64,000 nucleotides of DNA from Berberis thunbergii (lineage: Eukaryota > Streptophyta > Magnoliopsida > Ranunculales > Berberidaceae), in contig QNQO01000684.1 in assembly GCA_003290165.1 (NCBI GenBank), positions 124,001 to 188,000 on the forward strand, read 5' to 3'. The stretch's first letter is position 1, and every line of letters begins with the position of its first letter. Position numbers and translations under genes: made by a program. Below, piece after piece: positions 21,800 through 32,639 of the stretch. The notes beneath the pieces were generated by a model. The model made no database searches and was not told where the DNA came from. It saw only the letters and a program-made list of their open reading frames with translations.

Positions 21800-23126
21800 T
21801 AGGGATGGCAACGGGGCGGATTGGGGCGGATTTGGACAAATCCATCCCCGCCCCGTTGGAGATCACGGATATCCAAATCCGCCCCGAATATCCGTTTAGC
21901 AATATTTTGTAAAACCATCCCCAAACCGTTCTGGTTTGGTGGATATCCGCCCCGCCCAAAAACCCGAAAAAAAAAAAAAAACAAACAAACAGATTATCAA
22001 ATATCAAAAGAATAACAGATTCTCATATAATAAAAAAAAAAAAAAACCAGAATCACACCACCAAAAAAAACAGATTACAATAGATTCGGTGATTTGGTTT
22101 TTGTGAGATCTTACAAAAATTACAAAAAATTCCAAAAATTATTACAAACAATACAAAAATTAACAAAAAAAAATTCACAAAAAAAAATTAACAAGAATTC
22201 GATCTCTGAGATCAGATCGTGATCATATCAGATCGGATCAGATCTGGATCTTGATCGGATCAGATCTTTTGATCTTGATCTTGATCTTGATCAGATCTTC
22301 ATCTTGATCTTGATTAGATCTTCATCTTGATCTTGATCAGATCTTCACAGATCAGATCTTCATCAGATCTTCACAGATCAGATCAGATCTTCACAGCTCG
22401 TCATCAGATCTTCACAGATCTTGATCTTTTTCGAAGGGAGGGAGGTCAAAGGGAGATCTTTTTCAGATCTGATCTCGATCATCTTGATCTCTGGAAAAAG
22501 AGAGGAACTGAGGAAGAAACCCTGATCTTGATGGAGGATCTCGGCGTCTCGCGGTGTGAGGGGAGGTTGCTCGAAGGGAGGTCGGTCGAAGGGAGGTCGC
22601 TCCTCGCTCGCGGCCTTTGCTGAGTCGGTCGAAGCCTTCGCTGAGTCAGTCGAAGGGAGGGAGGTCGAAGTCTTCGACTCTTCGCTGAGTCGCTCGAAGG
22701 GAGCTCGAAGGGAGGGAGGTCAAAGCCTTCGCTCTTGCTGTTTTGAGGGAGAAGAAGGGTGAAGGGAGACGAAGCCCCTCTCGCTCGGTCGCTCACTCGC
22801 TCTCGCTCGGTCGCTCCTCTGGTATGAGAGCTCATGGTTTTTTTTTTGTTTGTGATTGAGAGAGATACGTGAGAGGCGAGAGGCGAGAGGTTGATGTAAT
22901 TTTTTTTTTTCAGTATATAAAGGGTTGAGGGTATTTTTGTAATATCAACATGTAAACGGATATCCGTGGGGCGGATATGGCCAAATCCGTATCCGCCCCG
23001 AATATTTAATGGATGTTATTTGGATATCCGTATCCGCCCCAAAAACCGTTTAGGCATATCCAAAACCGCCCCAAACGGATTGGGTGGGGCGGATATCCGT
23101 GAAAATCCGCCCCACTGCCATCCCTA
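21800..23126. mobile_element. Non-autonomous hAT element, copy 1 (1327 bp)
   Basis: Termini TAGGGATGGCA / TGCCATCCCTA match the hAT (Ac-like TAGGGATG) consensus. Perfect 8-bp duplication AGTGTTAC at 21792-21799 and 23127-23134. Subterminal regions repeat GGATATCC and CGCCCC motifs. The interior has a GATCTTGATC-type simple repeat (22200-22420), then GA/TCG-rich sequence, then a TATATAAAGG box near 22915. It encodes no transposase; open frames are Arg/Ser low-complexity. A second copy lies at 53494-54598. Confidence 0.9.
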
Positions 23127-23134
23127 AGTGTTAC

Positions 23135-24675
23135 ATTATATGGCATATGTATAGAGAATGGAACGAACTAGCAGATAGGCTTGCTGCTAGGATTGGATTT
23201 CCAAGAATCAACTTTTTCATTCCTCATCTTGATAATGAATTATATATCATAGTTTTTTAAATCAAATGGACTTCATGTCGAGATCAGTACCCTAGGAAAG
23301 AGAGAGATTCAAAACCCTATTTTTTTGTTAGATTCAAAACCCAAAAATTCCAAAGTTTAAAAAGACAAGAAAAACCAAAAATTTTAACTTCAAATCAAAA
23401 GCCATTATGATCCAAAATTACAAACCTCACCACAAATTCCAACTCAAATATCTTCTCATTAACAACATCGAATGCTTCAGCAATGACGGGCTTCACCCTC
23501 GAGCGGCCGATCATGATAAGCAAGTGAGACTCATCTTGAATCTTTTCACACCCATTTTCAAACTGACTAATAAAGGAAACACTGTGATCCTAAATCGATC
23601 AAAATCAAAATGAAAGATGGTCGCACAATCGAAGAGAAAATGTGAAGATGGGTTGGAGCGAGCTCCAAGATCAAACCCATTGGAATGAAACGTGTCAAGT
23701 TCTTCCCCCAACTTGAACTCCAAGATCGCCCCACCATGGGGTTCTTCTTCCTCTCGCTTCCCTTCTAAGCAAGGAATGTGATTTCTCGAAATATGTCAAA
23801 TTTTCACGAAATGTTTTCTATTTTGAGTTACCGGAATCTCTTTTAAAATCCGAAATATGTCAAAATTTTCCTGAGAAAAGAAATAATATTTTAATTTCTG
23901 TATATTTTAACATGTTATAATGTTCTTTTAGTATCAAAAGTTTATTATGTAATTGATCCTTATGTAATATGTATGACACTACGAGTCGTGTGAGACTTTT
24001 TTTTATATAGTATTTAAGAGTTTAAAATGCATAACTTATATTGATAAATTTGAAATCACAATCAAAATTTTTACATTTTTCTACATAAAACAAAATATTT
24101 CACAAATATTTCTTAAAATTAGGGGATCAAAATTAACTCAAAAAACCAAATCACAATCCTTGCTTCTAAGGTTCTAGCAACAAACCTATCGAAACCCAAG
24201 ACAGGGGTCTTCTCGAAGAGCTCATTGCCTCTCTTTTTCTCTTTGTTGGAAAATGGAAAGACAAGAGAGTGATTTAGAAACTTCTAGATTAGGCTTGGAC
24301 TTTATATTTGGGTTTGACTTTATAATTGAGCTATGGTAATGGGACGGATCGGGTTGTGGAACCAGTATTCTTGCTCACCCTTAGAGAGGATGTCAGGCAC
24401 ATTATATACACTGGGAAATTATGATGGATGGTTTTTGTGCTTGGAGTCCTTTTGATGTTATCTTGCAGGGTGTTTTAGTTGGTTTGTCCATGTTAATTGT
24501 TAGCTGAGGACCGGTTTGTGTTCTACCAGCTTGTCATGTCAAAATGTTATTTTGTTTCTAACAAGAAGTTTCCTGTGTCATTTTTGGTAGCTCAGCCTCT
24601 TTGTTTTTTGTCTTGATAAATATTGAATAGCCAAGATTCAGTTCAGAAAAAAAAAATTAATTAAAAACACCTTCA
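23135..24675. other. No gene seen; possible old retroelement debris
   Basis: At 23140-23220 the plus strand reads WREWNELADRLAARIGF, which is reminiscent of an RNase H C-terminal stretch (NxxADxLA) of a non-LTR element, but nothing else supports it. The rest is AT-rich with no domain. Confidence 0.3.
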
Positions 24676-24680
24676 TCTTC

Positions 24681-24939
24681 TCCAAAGAAAATAATAGGAG
24701 AATTGTATCATTGTTGTATTGTTTTCCTTGATTGAATACAAGCTTATATAAGCTAACTTCTACATAACCTTGTGAAAATAGGAAACTTAAAACTTGCTAT
24801 ATATAATAGATTATTATTCCGGCTTTCCTATTATTGTACATATTCTGACTTTCCTTCTTGTACTTTTCTTATTGTAGAGGTGAATCAATCTTGGACTTGG
24901 ACTTGAGTATGTTGAGTGCAAGCCCTACATATTCTAACA
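24681..24939 (-). repeat. TRIM 3' LTR (259 bp)
   Basis: Minus strand starts TGTTAGAATATGTAGGGC. Clearly homologous to 26361-26650, which carries about 30 additional bases in its pyrimidine-rich middle. Confidence 0.85.
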
Positions 24940-26129
24940 CACCTCCTCAAGCTACACATGTAGATGCAGAAGAAATGTGCAGCTTGGAAGAAAATTTGAA
25001 GTCCAATTTGGTAAGAAATCATGACTATCGTGTGAAGCTGCTAATGGTTCGATTCGAAACCAAGATTGTTGAATTCCGGATAATTCTGAACATTTCTGGA
25101 TGATTCTGAAAAAAATTATGGAAAAAAAATTATGGATGATTCTTGGATGAAGAAAGCATGACTGTCGAGTGAACGGCTAATGGTTCAATTCGAGTCAGCA
25201 TGACTATCCAATTCGAATAATTCTGGTATGAAGAAAATTACTCAATTCAAGTAAACACAAATTTTGTATTGCTCAATTCGAGTCAATAAATTTTTTTTTT
25301 TAAATTGTTCAACACAATATATTGGTATTGCTTGGCATTGATGTTGAATTGCTCAACATTGGTGCTGGTAGGGTTGTTTTACTTTTCTTGTGGTGATACT
25401 AAGTAAAGCTCAGGCTGCAAATAGCCCAAAACTTTAAGCACAAATTTGAAATTATTTCCCTTATTTTCTCCTTCTCACGTTACTGCTTCTTTAAGTTTCT
25501 CTATGAAGCTGATGTGATCGAGTTCTTATACCTGCGAAAGAGATAAACAGAGGGGAAGAAAGATCAGGCGAGAGGTGTGTGGCCGTCGTGGCTCTGTTTC
25601 ATGGGTTGTTGTGAGTGGAAAAGAAGAGTTTTTCTTGATTGTTGCTGTTATTGTTGTTTGTGTGTAGATCTTGTGTAGCTGCTGAGTTATATGGTTGCTG
25701 CGTGAAGAAGGCAGAGAGAATAAGCTGGTGAGATGATGTCAATCTGGTGGACAAAAATGGTGTTCTTCTATTGGTCTTGGCTGCGTTTGAGGAGGTTGGT
25801 TGCATCTTGTTAATTGTTGTTGTATTCTTTGTGCTGTTGCGTGAAGAAGAGTTATCCTTTTTAGCTACTCTGTTTGAAAGAGACAAAGAGAATGAGAGGT
25901 TTCCTCTTGCTCTTGTTGGCGTGATTGTTTTTGCTTTTGGTGTTTGTGAGAGCATGCGATTGTTTGGACAAATTAGGTTCTGTAATCGAGAGTTGTCTAC
26001 TCGATTTGAAGTAGAAAAAGAGAAGTTCTCTAAATTTTTTTGAGTCGGAGGAAGCTGCAATGTCGACTCTGTCAGGGAGAGAGGAAGCAAGGCGATGGCT
26101 TGTGATGGTGCGTAATTCTATTAAACGGA

Positions 26130-26252
26130 CCACTTCGGTTTTGCATTTTTTTAAACCGAAATTGATTCGAACTGAATTTAAATCGAATCGATTGGTTCGG
26201 TTTTGATCGGTTCGGTCGGTTTGATTGGTTTTTTGTTCAGCCCTAGTAATTT
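26130..26252. mobile_element. Possible hAT MITE end inside the TRIM interior
   Basis: A cluster of TTCGGTTTTG, AATCGATTGG and GATCGGTTCGG motifs ends in TTCAGCCCTAG, which reverse-complements to CTAGGGCTGAA, a form often seen at plant hAT MITE ends. The opposite end was not found with confidence. Confidence 0.35.
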
Positions 26253-26360
26253 CCCTTCCCCGTCTCTTGCATCTACACTCAAAATGCGTAATCGTTGGAG
26301 GCGGAGAAGAACTTGTGTCCTCAGAGTTTTAGATCACCAAATAAAATTGCTTTGATACCA

Positions 26361-26650
26361 TATAAAGAAAATAATAGGAGAATTGTATCATTGTTGTATT
26401 GTTTTTCTTGACTAAATACTAGCTTATATAAGTTAACTTCTACAAAACCTTATAGAAAAAAGAAACTTAAAACTTGTTATACAAAATAGACTCTTATTCT
26501 GACTGTCTTATTTTAACTTTCCTATTTTTTTACATATTCTGACTTTTTTTCTTGCAACTTTCCTTTTCTTGTAATTTTATTATTGTAGAGGTGAATCAAT
26601 TTTGAACTTGGGCTTGACTATGTTGAGTGCAAGCCCAACATATTCTAACA
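26361..26650 (-). repeat. TRIM 5' LTR (290 bp)
   Basis: Minus strand starts TGTTAGAATATGTTGGGC and ends TTTCTTTATA next to the primer site. Confidence 0.85.
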
Positions 26651-26655
26651 TCTTC

Positions 26656-27888
26656 TTTAATCCATTTTTCCCCAATTTGTCCTCTCGCTAAAAGGCATGA
26701 TTCGATCCAGTTTTGCAGCCACACACCTAAAAATTAATTTACTCTAGAAAAAATTTATTTCCCAGATAATCAAACACATTAGACGAATGATTAGCTTTAC
26801 ACACACATACATACACAGTGGATATACTAATATTCTTTGAAAATGATTAATTAGCCCACAAGCAAATAATAATAAACATTTAAAATTTAACTTATATATA
26901 CATTCGGTACTACAAGTAGGGTGTCGATGTGTTCTACGTGCGCGAATATTAAGTATTTTTTATTTTATTACAATCTTTCAATTATAAGTAAAAATTATTA
27001 TTAAAATTCTAAACAAAATCGTTATTTATAATTTCAAGACCTATATATAGTTTACAAATAATTAAGGATTTCGAATAAATGATGTAAGAGGCTTAGGTAT
27101 AATTAATAATATTTGAGAGAGACGAGTTTTATCGTAAATATTTTAAATTTGGGAGGGTAAAATGGTACATATGTGTAATTTAAAATGACATAAATAGCCC
27201 TGAACATTATTCACCTAGCCATTGATTTTTCTTGTAAATATAGTAGAGTTTAGAGGGTATTTTGAGCATTCCAAAAAACATAACGAAATCACAAAAACAT
27301 TGATCCTAAGAGGAGCTTTCACTGTATAGTTTAGATATATTCAATGCTTCTCTAATAACATAGAATTATTAAATTCACAAATCAAGTTACATGTCACAAT
27401 AATGAAAAGTACATGCACACATAGCTACCAAATGACAAATGTGGAGGTGCATTAAGACCGATTTGAGATTCTCTTTGATACTTTATCTCTTTGTCAAATT
27501 TTTTCCACTAAAATAACACATTGGATTATATGGGCAGGGGCCTTGCCGGGCCGGCCAACAAACAGGACACATCTTTATACTACTATTTTTTTTTCTAGCT
27601 ATTATGTTATTCATTTAATATCAACATTTCCACATGCTCAACCAAATGCAGCTGCATAGTATTTTGCGATGAAGGTGAATGGAAAGTGATGTATAAAAAC
27701 AGATCGTTTAACTCGAGAGCTCCCAAAGCTGGTCATAGCTGTAACTTTTGGCTCCAGCTCTATGTTAACAGTATATACCTTGCATCAAAAAACAAAAACC
27801 ACAAATTTCGGAAAGTAACGTATGTTTCTTTCATCTTCTGATCCATTGAAAACTTTCATTCGATGAACAACTCAACTGTAGGTCCACA
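26656..27888. other. Upstream region of the lectin receptor kinase gene
   Basis: AT-rich with no gene. A TATA-like TGTATAAAAACAG lies near 27690 and another, GTATATACC, near 27770, 110-200 bp before the start codon; either could be the core promoter. No other feature recognised. Confidence 0.4.
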
Positions 27889-29817
27889 ATGTCCTATGCC
27901 TTTATTTTCCTACTGATGTTCTTTCTCCGTCCATTTGCTAACTCAGTTTACTTCAACTTAACAAGCATTGGTCCTACTTCAACTGATCCTCTTTACTACG
28001 AAGGTGATGCTGTTGCAACTGTGGGAGCTATTAATTTCAGCAGAGTGGATCATGTAGGTAGTATTGGTCGGGCTGTCTATTCAGAAAGGGTGCATCTTTG
28101 GGATTCAGCCACTGGAGTCTTATCACATTTCACCACGCATTTTACCCTAGTTGTCGACACTCGAGGTAACAAATTCTATGGTGATGGGATTGCCTTCTTT
28201 CTTGCTCCCGTAGGATTTCCAATCCCGCCAAACTCAGAAGGTCCAAATCTAGGTCTGTTTAACTCAACAACTAATGCAACACCTGCTATGAACAAAATTG
28301 TCTATGTTGAGTTTGACTCTTTTTCGAACGAAGAATGGGATCCTCCTGTAGAACATGTGAGTATCAACAGCGATTCCCTTGCTTCACTGAATTGGAGCTT
28401 TTGGAACACTAGTTTTCACAGTGGGGAGACAGCCAATGTTTGGATCACTTATAATGGCACTAGTAACAACCTGAATGTGTACTGGACTTACGAACTCAAT
28501 CCTAGTTTCCAGCGGAGTAGCATGTCTTTCATTTCCTACATCATTGACTTGAAAAAAGTTTTACCGGAGTGGATCACAGTGGGATTCTCAGCAGCTACTG
28601 GTGCTAGCCCTGAACAACATTCTATTAAATCGTGGGAGTTCAACTCGACGCTTGATATAAAGAAGACACGGGGAAGCGAGGAGAGGTGGATTCCCTTGGT
28701 CGTAGCCCTTCCAGCAGCTCTTTTGATAATTGGAATTATTGTTGCATGGCTGATACTGTGGATGAGATGGAGAGCTCGAAGAGTTGGAAACAAGGATGGT
28801 AAGAACATAACATGGGATTTCGAAATGGAAGCTGGACCTAAGAAGTTTATATACAAAGAACTAGCCATAGCAACCAACAACTTCTCTGATAATAGGAAAT
28901 TAGGCGAAGGAGGATTTGGTGGTGTTTATAGAGGTTACTTGACTGAATTAGACCTAGTTGTTGCAGTGAAGAAAATCTCGAGAACCTCCAAACAAGGGAA
29001 AAATGAATATGTCACAGAGGTGAAGACGATTAGTCAGTTAAGGCACAAGAACCTGGTCCAACTCATTGGTTGGTGTCATGATAGTGGCGAATTTCTACTT
29101 ATTTATGAATACATGCCTAATGGAAGTCTCGATTCTCATCTCTTTGGTAAAAGGAGTCCTCTCAGTTGGGGTGTCAGGTACAATGTCGCTCTAGGTTTAG
29201 CTTCTGGCTTGCTCTACCTTCACGAAGAATGGGAACAATGTGTAATCCATCGAGATATTAAGTCCAGCAATGTGATGCTGGATTCAAATTTTAATACGAA
29301 GCTTGGTGATTTCGGGCTCGCTCGGCTTAGGGATCATGGTCTGGGCCCCCAAACCACTGGCTTAGCAGGGACACTAGGCTACCTGGCACCAGAGTATATT
29401 AGCACGAGAAAAGCTAGTAAAGAGTCAGACGTGTTCAGCTTTGGAGTGGTGGCATTGGAGATTGCTTGTGGGAGAAAATCAAGTGATCCCATAAGTGAGG
29501 AGTGTCCTTGGGGGTTGGTGGAATGGGTTTGGGACCTTTATGGAAATAAAAAGCTACATGAGGCTGTCGATGAAACACTGTGTGAGAAATTCGACAAAAA
29601 TCAAGTGGAGTGTTTGATGATGGTTGGATTATGGTGTGCTCACCCTGATCACAAGATGAGGCCCTCTGTAAGACAAGCGCTCCAAGCTCTTTTGTTCGAC
29701 GCAATGGTGCCACAACTTCCACCAAAGATGCCAGTTCCTCTGTATCTTACAGCTGTACCAGCAACAAGTTTCAGCAAACCCTTGGGGATAACTACAAGCC
29801 TTAGCGTGGGTCGCTAG
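27889..29817 (+). CDS. L-type lectin-domain receptor kinase (LecRK, class IX-like)
   Basis: A single-exon 642-residue plasma-membrane receptor kinase, intact from ATG to TAG. Residues 1-19 form a signal peptide. Residues 20-262 are a legume-lectin domain including VEFDSF (Asp143) and HVSINSDS, the usual metal-site region. A membrane span lies at about 270-290 (VVALPAALLIIGIIVAWLIL), followed by a basic stop-transfer run. The Ser/Thr kinase domain has GEGGFGGVY (339-347), catalytic Lys361, HRDIKSSN (Asp456), DFG (Asp474) and GTLGYLAPEY. All key residues are present and the HRD Arg makes it an RD kinase, so it should be active. Such receptors sense wall-derived or damage signals in immunity and development; the ligand is not predictable. 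The start chosen gives a clean signal peptide. Length and lack of introns are normal for the family; the class IX label is inferred from overall look, not a tree. Confidence 0.95.
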   Translation: MSYAFIFLLMFFLRPFANSVYFNLTSIGPTSTDPLYYEGDAVATVGAINFSRVDHVGSIGRAVYSERVHLWDSATGVLSHFTTHFTLVVDTRGNKFYGDGIAFFLAPVGFPIPPNSEGPNLGLFNSTTNATPAMNKIVYVEFDSFSNEEWDPPVEHVSINSDSLASLNWSFWNTSFHSGETANVWITYNGTSNNLNVYWTYELNPSFQRSSMSFISYIIDLKKVLPEWITVGFSAATGASPEQHSIKSWEFNSTLDIKKTRGSEERWIPLVVALPAALLIIGIIVAWLILWMRWRARRVGNKDGKNITWDFEMEAGPKKFIYKELAIATNNFSDNRKLGEGGFGGVYRGYLTELDLVVAVKKISRTSKQGKNEYVTEVKTISQLRHKNLVQLIGWCHDSGEFLLIYEYMPNGSLDSHLFGKRSPLSWGVRYNVALGLASGLLYLHEEWEQCVIHRDIKSSNVMLDSNFNTKLGDFGLARLRDHGLGPQTTGLAGTLGYLAPEYISTRKASKESDVFSFGVVALEIACGRKSSDPISEECPWGLVEWVWDLYGNKKLHEAVDETLCEKFDKNQVECLMMVGLWCAHPDHKMRPSVRQALQALLFDAMVPQLPPKMPVPLYLTAVPATSFSKPLGITTSLSVGR

Positions 29818-30344
29818 AATAGATGTGCGTTTTATGATCAGCGAACAACGCAACCTTGTACCTGTCTTTATCCACTTTTGTATTCACCGTAAAGTTTTCA
29901 GGGTCATTGACTTATAGTTTAATTTAGATGGGATTATATTAAAAAAATCATGCATCAAATCACCAACCAAATACTGCAGCCATATGGCGCCAATGGTAGT
30001 TTCATATACCTAGGTTTTCTGTACTTGTAGGAAAATAATGGTCGTCCGTAATGCATTTTCTTCTCTACTAACCATCATATCCATTTGCTTGGTTAAATTC
30101 TTGAGTTTCCCTTGTTTGAAAACCTGGCACCATTTTGCAATCTTTATGAGGAATTACAGTTTCTGACACAAAAACTAGGACTCCCTTTGTGTGCTTTTGA
30201 TAAGTGTCAGGCAGACCAATCAAACTCCAACAATTCTTCCCAACCTGGGTTTCATGCTTGGGTTGTTGCGTGGACCCTCCTAGGCACGTGCGCCTGAGAG
30301 GGTCTTAGGCACGTGCACTCAAAATTTTGGCTCCAAAACTCAGA
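29818..30344. other. 3' flank of the receptor kinase gene
   Basis: Probable 3' UTR and flank. The motif TAGGCACGTGC occurs twice near 30280 and 30307, each with a CACGTG core (E-box/G-box). No gene. Confidence 0.4.
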
Positions 30345-30480
30345 TGCTCAGCTGAGAACAAGAACTCAAATGCTCCACAGTCTTGCCTTCATTGTTGAGA
30401 ACAAGAACAACAACTCAAATGCTCCTTATAGATCTCACCTTCATTGTTGAGAACAAGAACAACAACTCAGATGCACCAAA
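30345..30480. repeat. Short tandem repeat, unit about 50 bp
   Basis: GAGAACAAGAAC(AACA)ACTCAAATGCTCC is repeated three times (near 30354, 30399 and 30450) with CTTCATTGTT between. CAGATCTCGTCCT then recurs to about 30615. Pyrimidine-rich, resembling a plant 5' UTR, but no following coding exon was found. Confidence 0.65.
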
Positions 30481-31128
30481 GAACAACTCAAATCTCGTCC
30501 TTCAACTCAGATCTCGTCCTCCAACCAACTAAGATCTCGTCCTCACAAACCCTTCCAGACTCAGATCTCGATCCTTCTCCTCCACAAGACTTAGACTCAG
30601 ATCTCGTCCTCACAAACTCATATCTCATCCCCACAAATCTTTGGTCCTTGTTCTTATTGTCGATCCAACCCTTTCAAGGTAAGAATCTGGAACCGGTGAG
30701 TGGTGATTGCTCTCATCTTCAACATTTCATTCCAGTTGTTCTGTTTGTGCACTTATACTGTTTGAAGAAATTCCCCAACAATTGAAAGTGTGGGTTTTGT
30801 TCTAATTGAAAGTGTCTTAAAAAAATGTAAGGACGGCGTGGTCTTAAACTTGAGAAACTGTTGGTTTTTGTGTCCTAACATCAACGATGGATGAAAAACC
30901 CAAGCTTTTTTTATGCCTTTCATTAGCTATCTCATTTATGCCTAACATCAAAGATAACCAACCTGTAAATTTTTGCTTCTTTTGGAAGATAACCAATTAA
31001 AACATAGATAGATAGGATTTTGAAAAGAGGTGTTTGCTTGTAAACAAGTCTAAGTTCTGATCATTATCAAAGTAACATTTGGATCAAATTACTATTATAA
31101 AAGTGTTGATTAACTCCCTCGTAAAAGT
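30481..31128. other. No gene seen
   Basis: Contains a good donor-like site (CAAGGTAAGAATC, near 30676) that could close an untranslated exon, but no acceptor or coding exon could be matched to it. Confidence 0.3.
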
Positions 31129-31424
31129 TTAAGGATCGTTGTTCCCTTGGGTGTCATTTCTTTGATCATTGACTGGACCGGCTTGATCGTCAAAAACACG
31201 ATCATTAACTTTGACATCTTCATTATTGTTGAATTCCTCTGAATCTTTTCTCGCCGCTTCTGAGCGAACCCACAACTCATATGATTCTACAGCTTCGGCG
31301 GCTGACATAAACCCCTTATAGAGAGCACCATGATACCCTGATACCACAAATGAACATCCTGGCCAGTTCAGGTATACTCCGAGTTTACGACCACGATACA
31401 CAACATATGCTTTAAATGTCATTC
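31129..31424 (-). CDS. RNase H1 N-terminal / viroplasmin-like domain protein, last exon
   Basis: On the minus strand an acceptor (CTAAATGCAG) precedes 31424 and the exon opens with ATG at 31422. The first 55 residues contain KAYVVYRGRKLGVYLNWPGC and GYHGALYKGF, then a helix with EAVESYELW. This is the small nucleic-acid-binding fold shared by eukaryotic RNase H1 N-termini and caulimovirus viroplasmin (PF01693): YVVxxGRxxGVYxxW, then GxxGAxYKGF. The tail is acidic and Asn-rich and ends at a stop at 31129. No RNase H catalytic domain is present. Plants carry many stand-alone copies of this domain; its role is unknown. Upstream exons, if any, were not recognised; the exon's own ATG could be the start. 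Confidence 0.65.
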
Positions 31425-32635
31425 CTGCATTTAGAAAAAATTTGAAAAAAACAATGCAACAAAGAAGGAATATTGGCGACACAAATTCATAAAACCATCC
31501 AACTTCATCGCATACAAATTCTTTTATCGCATACAAACTGAAATAATTAGCTTCAAATGAAAGCTAAAGACGGAATCTTAAACTGAATTATCAGTTCAGT
31601 ACTATTCTGAACTGAGCACTTGACGCGCCCCAACAAACAAGAATAGCCTAACTGAAAAAACACATCATAGCTCACCTGATTTCTATTCATAAACCAACAA
31701 CAACTGCCTTTTAATTTGACTGGCAAGGCTATTAAAGAAGTGACATAGGCCCAACCCTACAACTAAAAGCAAGTGGTTAAAGAAACATACCTCGAGAAGA
31801 GGTAAGTGCACCCCACATGATAGTCTTTAATTTTGTCTATTCAGACCCGTATGGTACCTGCAGGGTGCAGCCACCTTAACAACCTACCATGAAGTTGTAT
31901 GGGGTATAACATCCTTGCGAATTGAACCTTGGGGATCTAAAGTGATTTGCCACTAACGTTCAACCCCATTTTTAAACGAGCTTCTATAATATATAGGAAG
32001 TGACATGGATTATATGATCTAACATCCTCACTCTGGTAACAATACCAAACCAGTTTACTGACTATGGAACTAGGAATGTCTTGAATTAATTAAACAGGAA
32101 AGGCATGAACAAAGAATTGCAAAACAAGGAATGGAGATACAAATGGCATGTCTCAAGAAAGTGGGAAGACTGAACAAAAGCAGTTCATTATTAACATCCA
32201 ACCATTCATTATGTACGTCAGTACGTGTGGTATCAGGTATGCTTCTAGATATAACATCTTTGTTAGGTATCTGCTCTTTCAGCGAAAATAATGAAAATAA
32301 AAGATTGTAACAAAAGAAATAGACTAAGTTGAACAAACAATACAGTTGGACCAAGGCACAACATCACCAATACACGACACGTTCTCAGTTTTTGCACGAC
32401 TGCAAGTACAAGAAAACATGGTGTACAAACAAAACTTTTGTTCTTCTATCTTCAACGAAAGCTATCTTGCATCCCCACATTCAAAAACTCTATCAGACCT
32501 TTTTTTATCCGGGTATATCTTCATGTGTTCCTGAGCCTTACGCAATTTCTCCTTCATGAGTTGAACCATCTGATCTCTTTCTTTCAAATACTATGTAACA
32601 TTAGCAATTGAATAGGTGGCAATGCTAAGAGTTGG
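31425..32635. other. No gene seen
   Basis: Intron or upstream flank of the minus-strand exon just described, then AT-rich DNA. A possible SINE remnant lies within (31795-31985). Open frames at 32070-32559 have no recognisable domain. Confidence 0.35.
31795..31985 (-). mobile_element. Possible tRNA-derived SINE remnant
   Basis: On the minus strand GGGGTTGAACGTTAGTGGC is followed about 30 bases later by AAGGTTCAATTCGC, which resembles the A-box then B-box of a tRNA-type pol III promoter. No A-rich tail or target duplication was defined. Confidence 0.25.
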
Positions 32636-32639
32636 GGGT

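Larger units (their letters stand above)
24681..26650 (-). mobile_element. TRIM-like non-autonomous LTR retrotransposon (1970 bp)
   Basis: Minus-strand element with LTRs at 26361-26650 and 24681-24939 and target duplication TCTTC at 24676-24680 and 26651-26655. A Met-tRNA primer site (minus strand TGGTATCAAAGC, 26349-26360) abuts the 5' LTR, and a purine tract GAGGAGGTG (24940-24948) abuts the 3' LTR. The 1.4-kb interior has no gag or pol. The sense-strand frame at 25599-26090 is Ser/Asn/Thr-rich without a known domain. Confidence 0.85.

Noticed and set aside
22327..22835. Arg/Ser-rich ORFs on both strands
   Set aside because: They come from GA/TCG-rich simple sequence inside the hAT element, and copy 2 does not keep the same frame.
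25599..26090. 163-codon minus-strand ORF as a host gene
   Set aside because: It lies wholly inside the TRIM-like element, is Ser/Asn/Thr-rich, and shows no domain or splice signals.
28536..28880. Minus-strand ORF opposite the receptor kinase
   Set aside because: Antisense shadow of a highly conserved coding region, no motif of its own.
31129..31424. Endogenous caulimovirus (viroplasmin gene)
   Set aside because: The viroplasmin-like domain is shared with eukaryotic RNase H1 and stand-alone plant proteins; there are no neighbouring viral genes and a splice acceptor precedes it.
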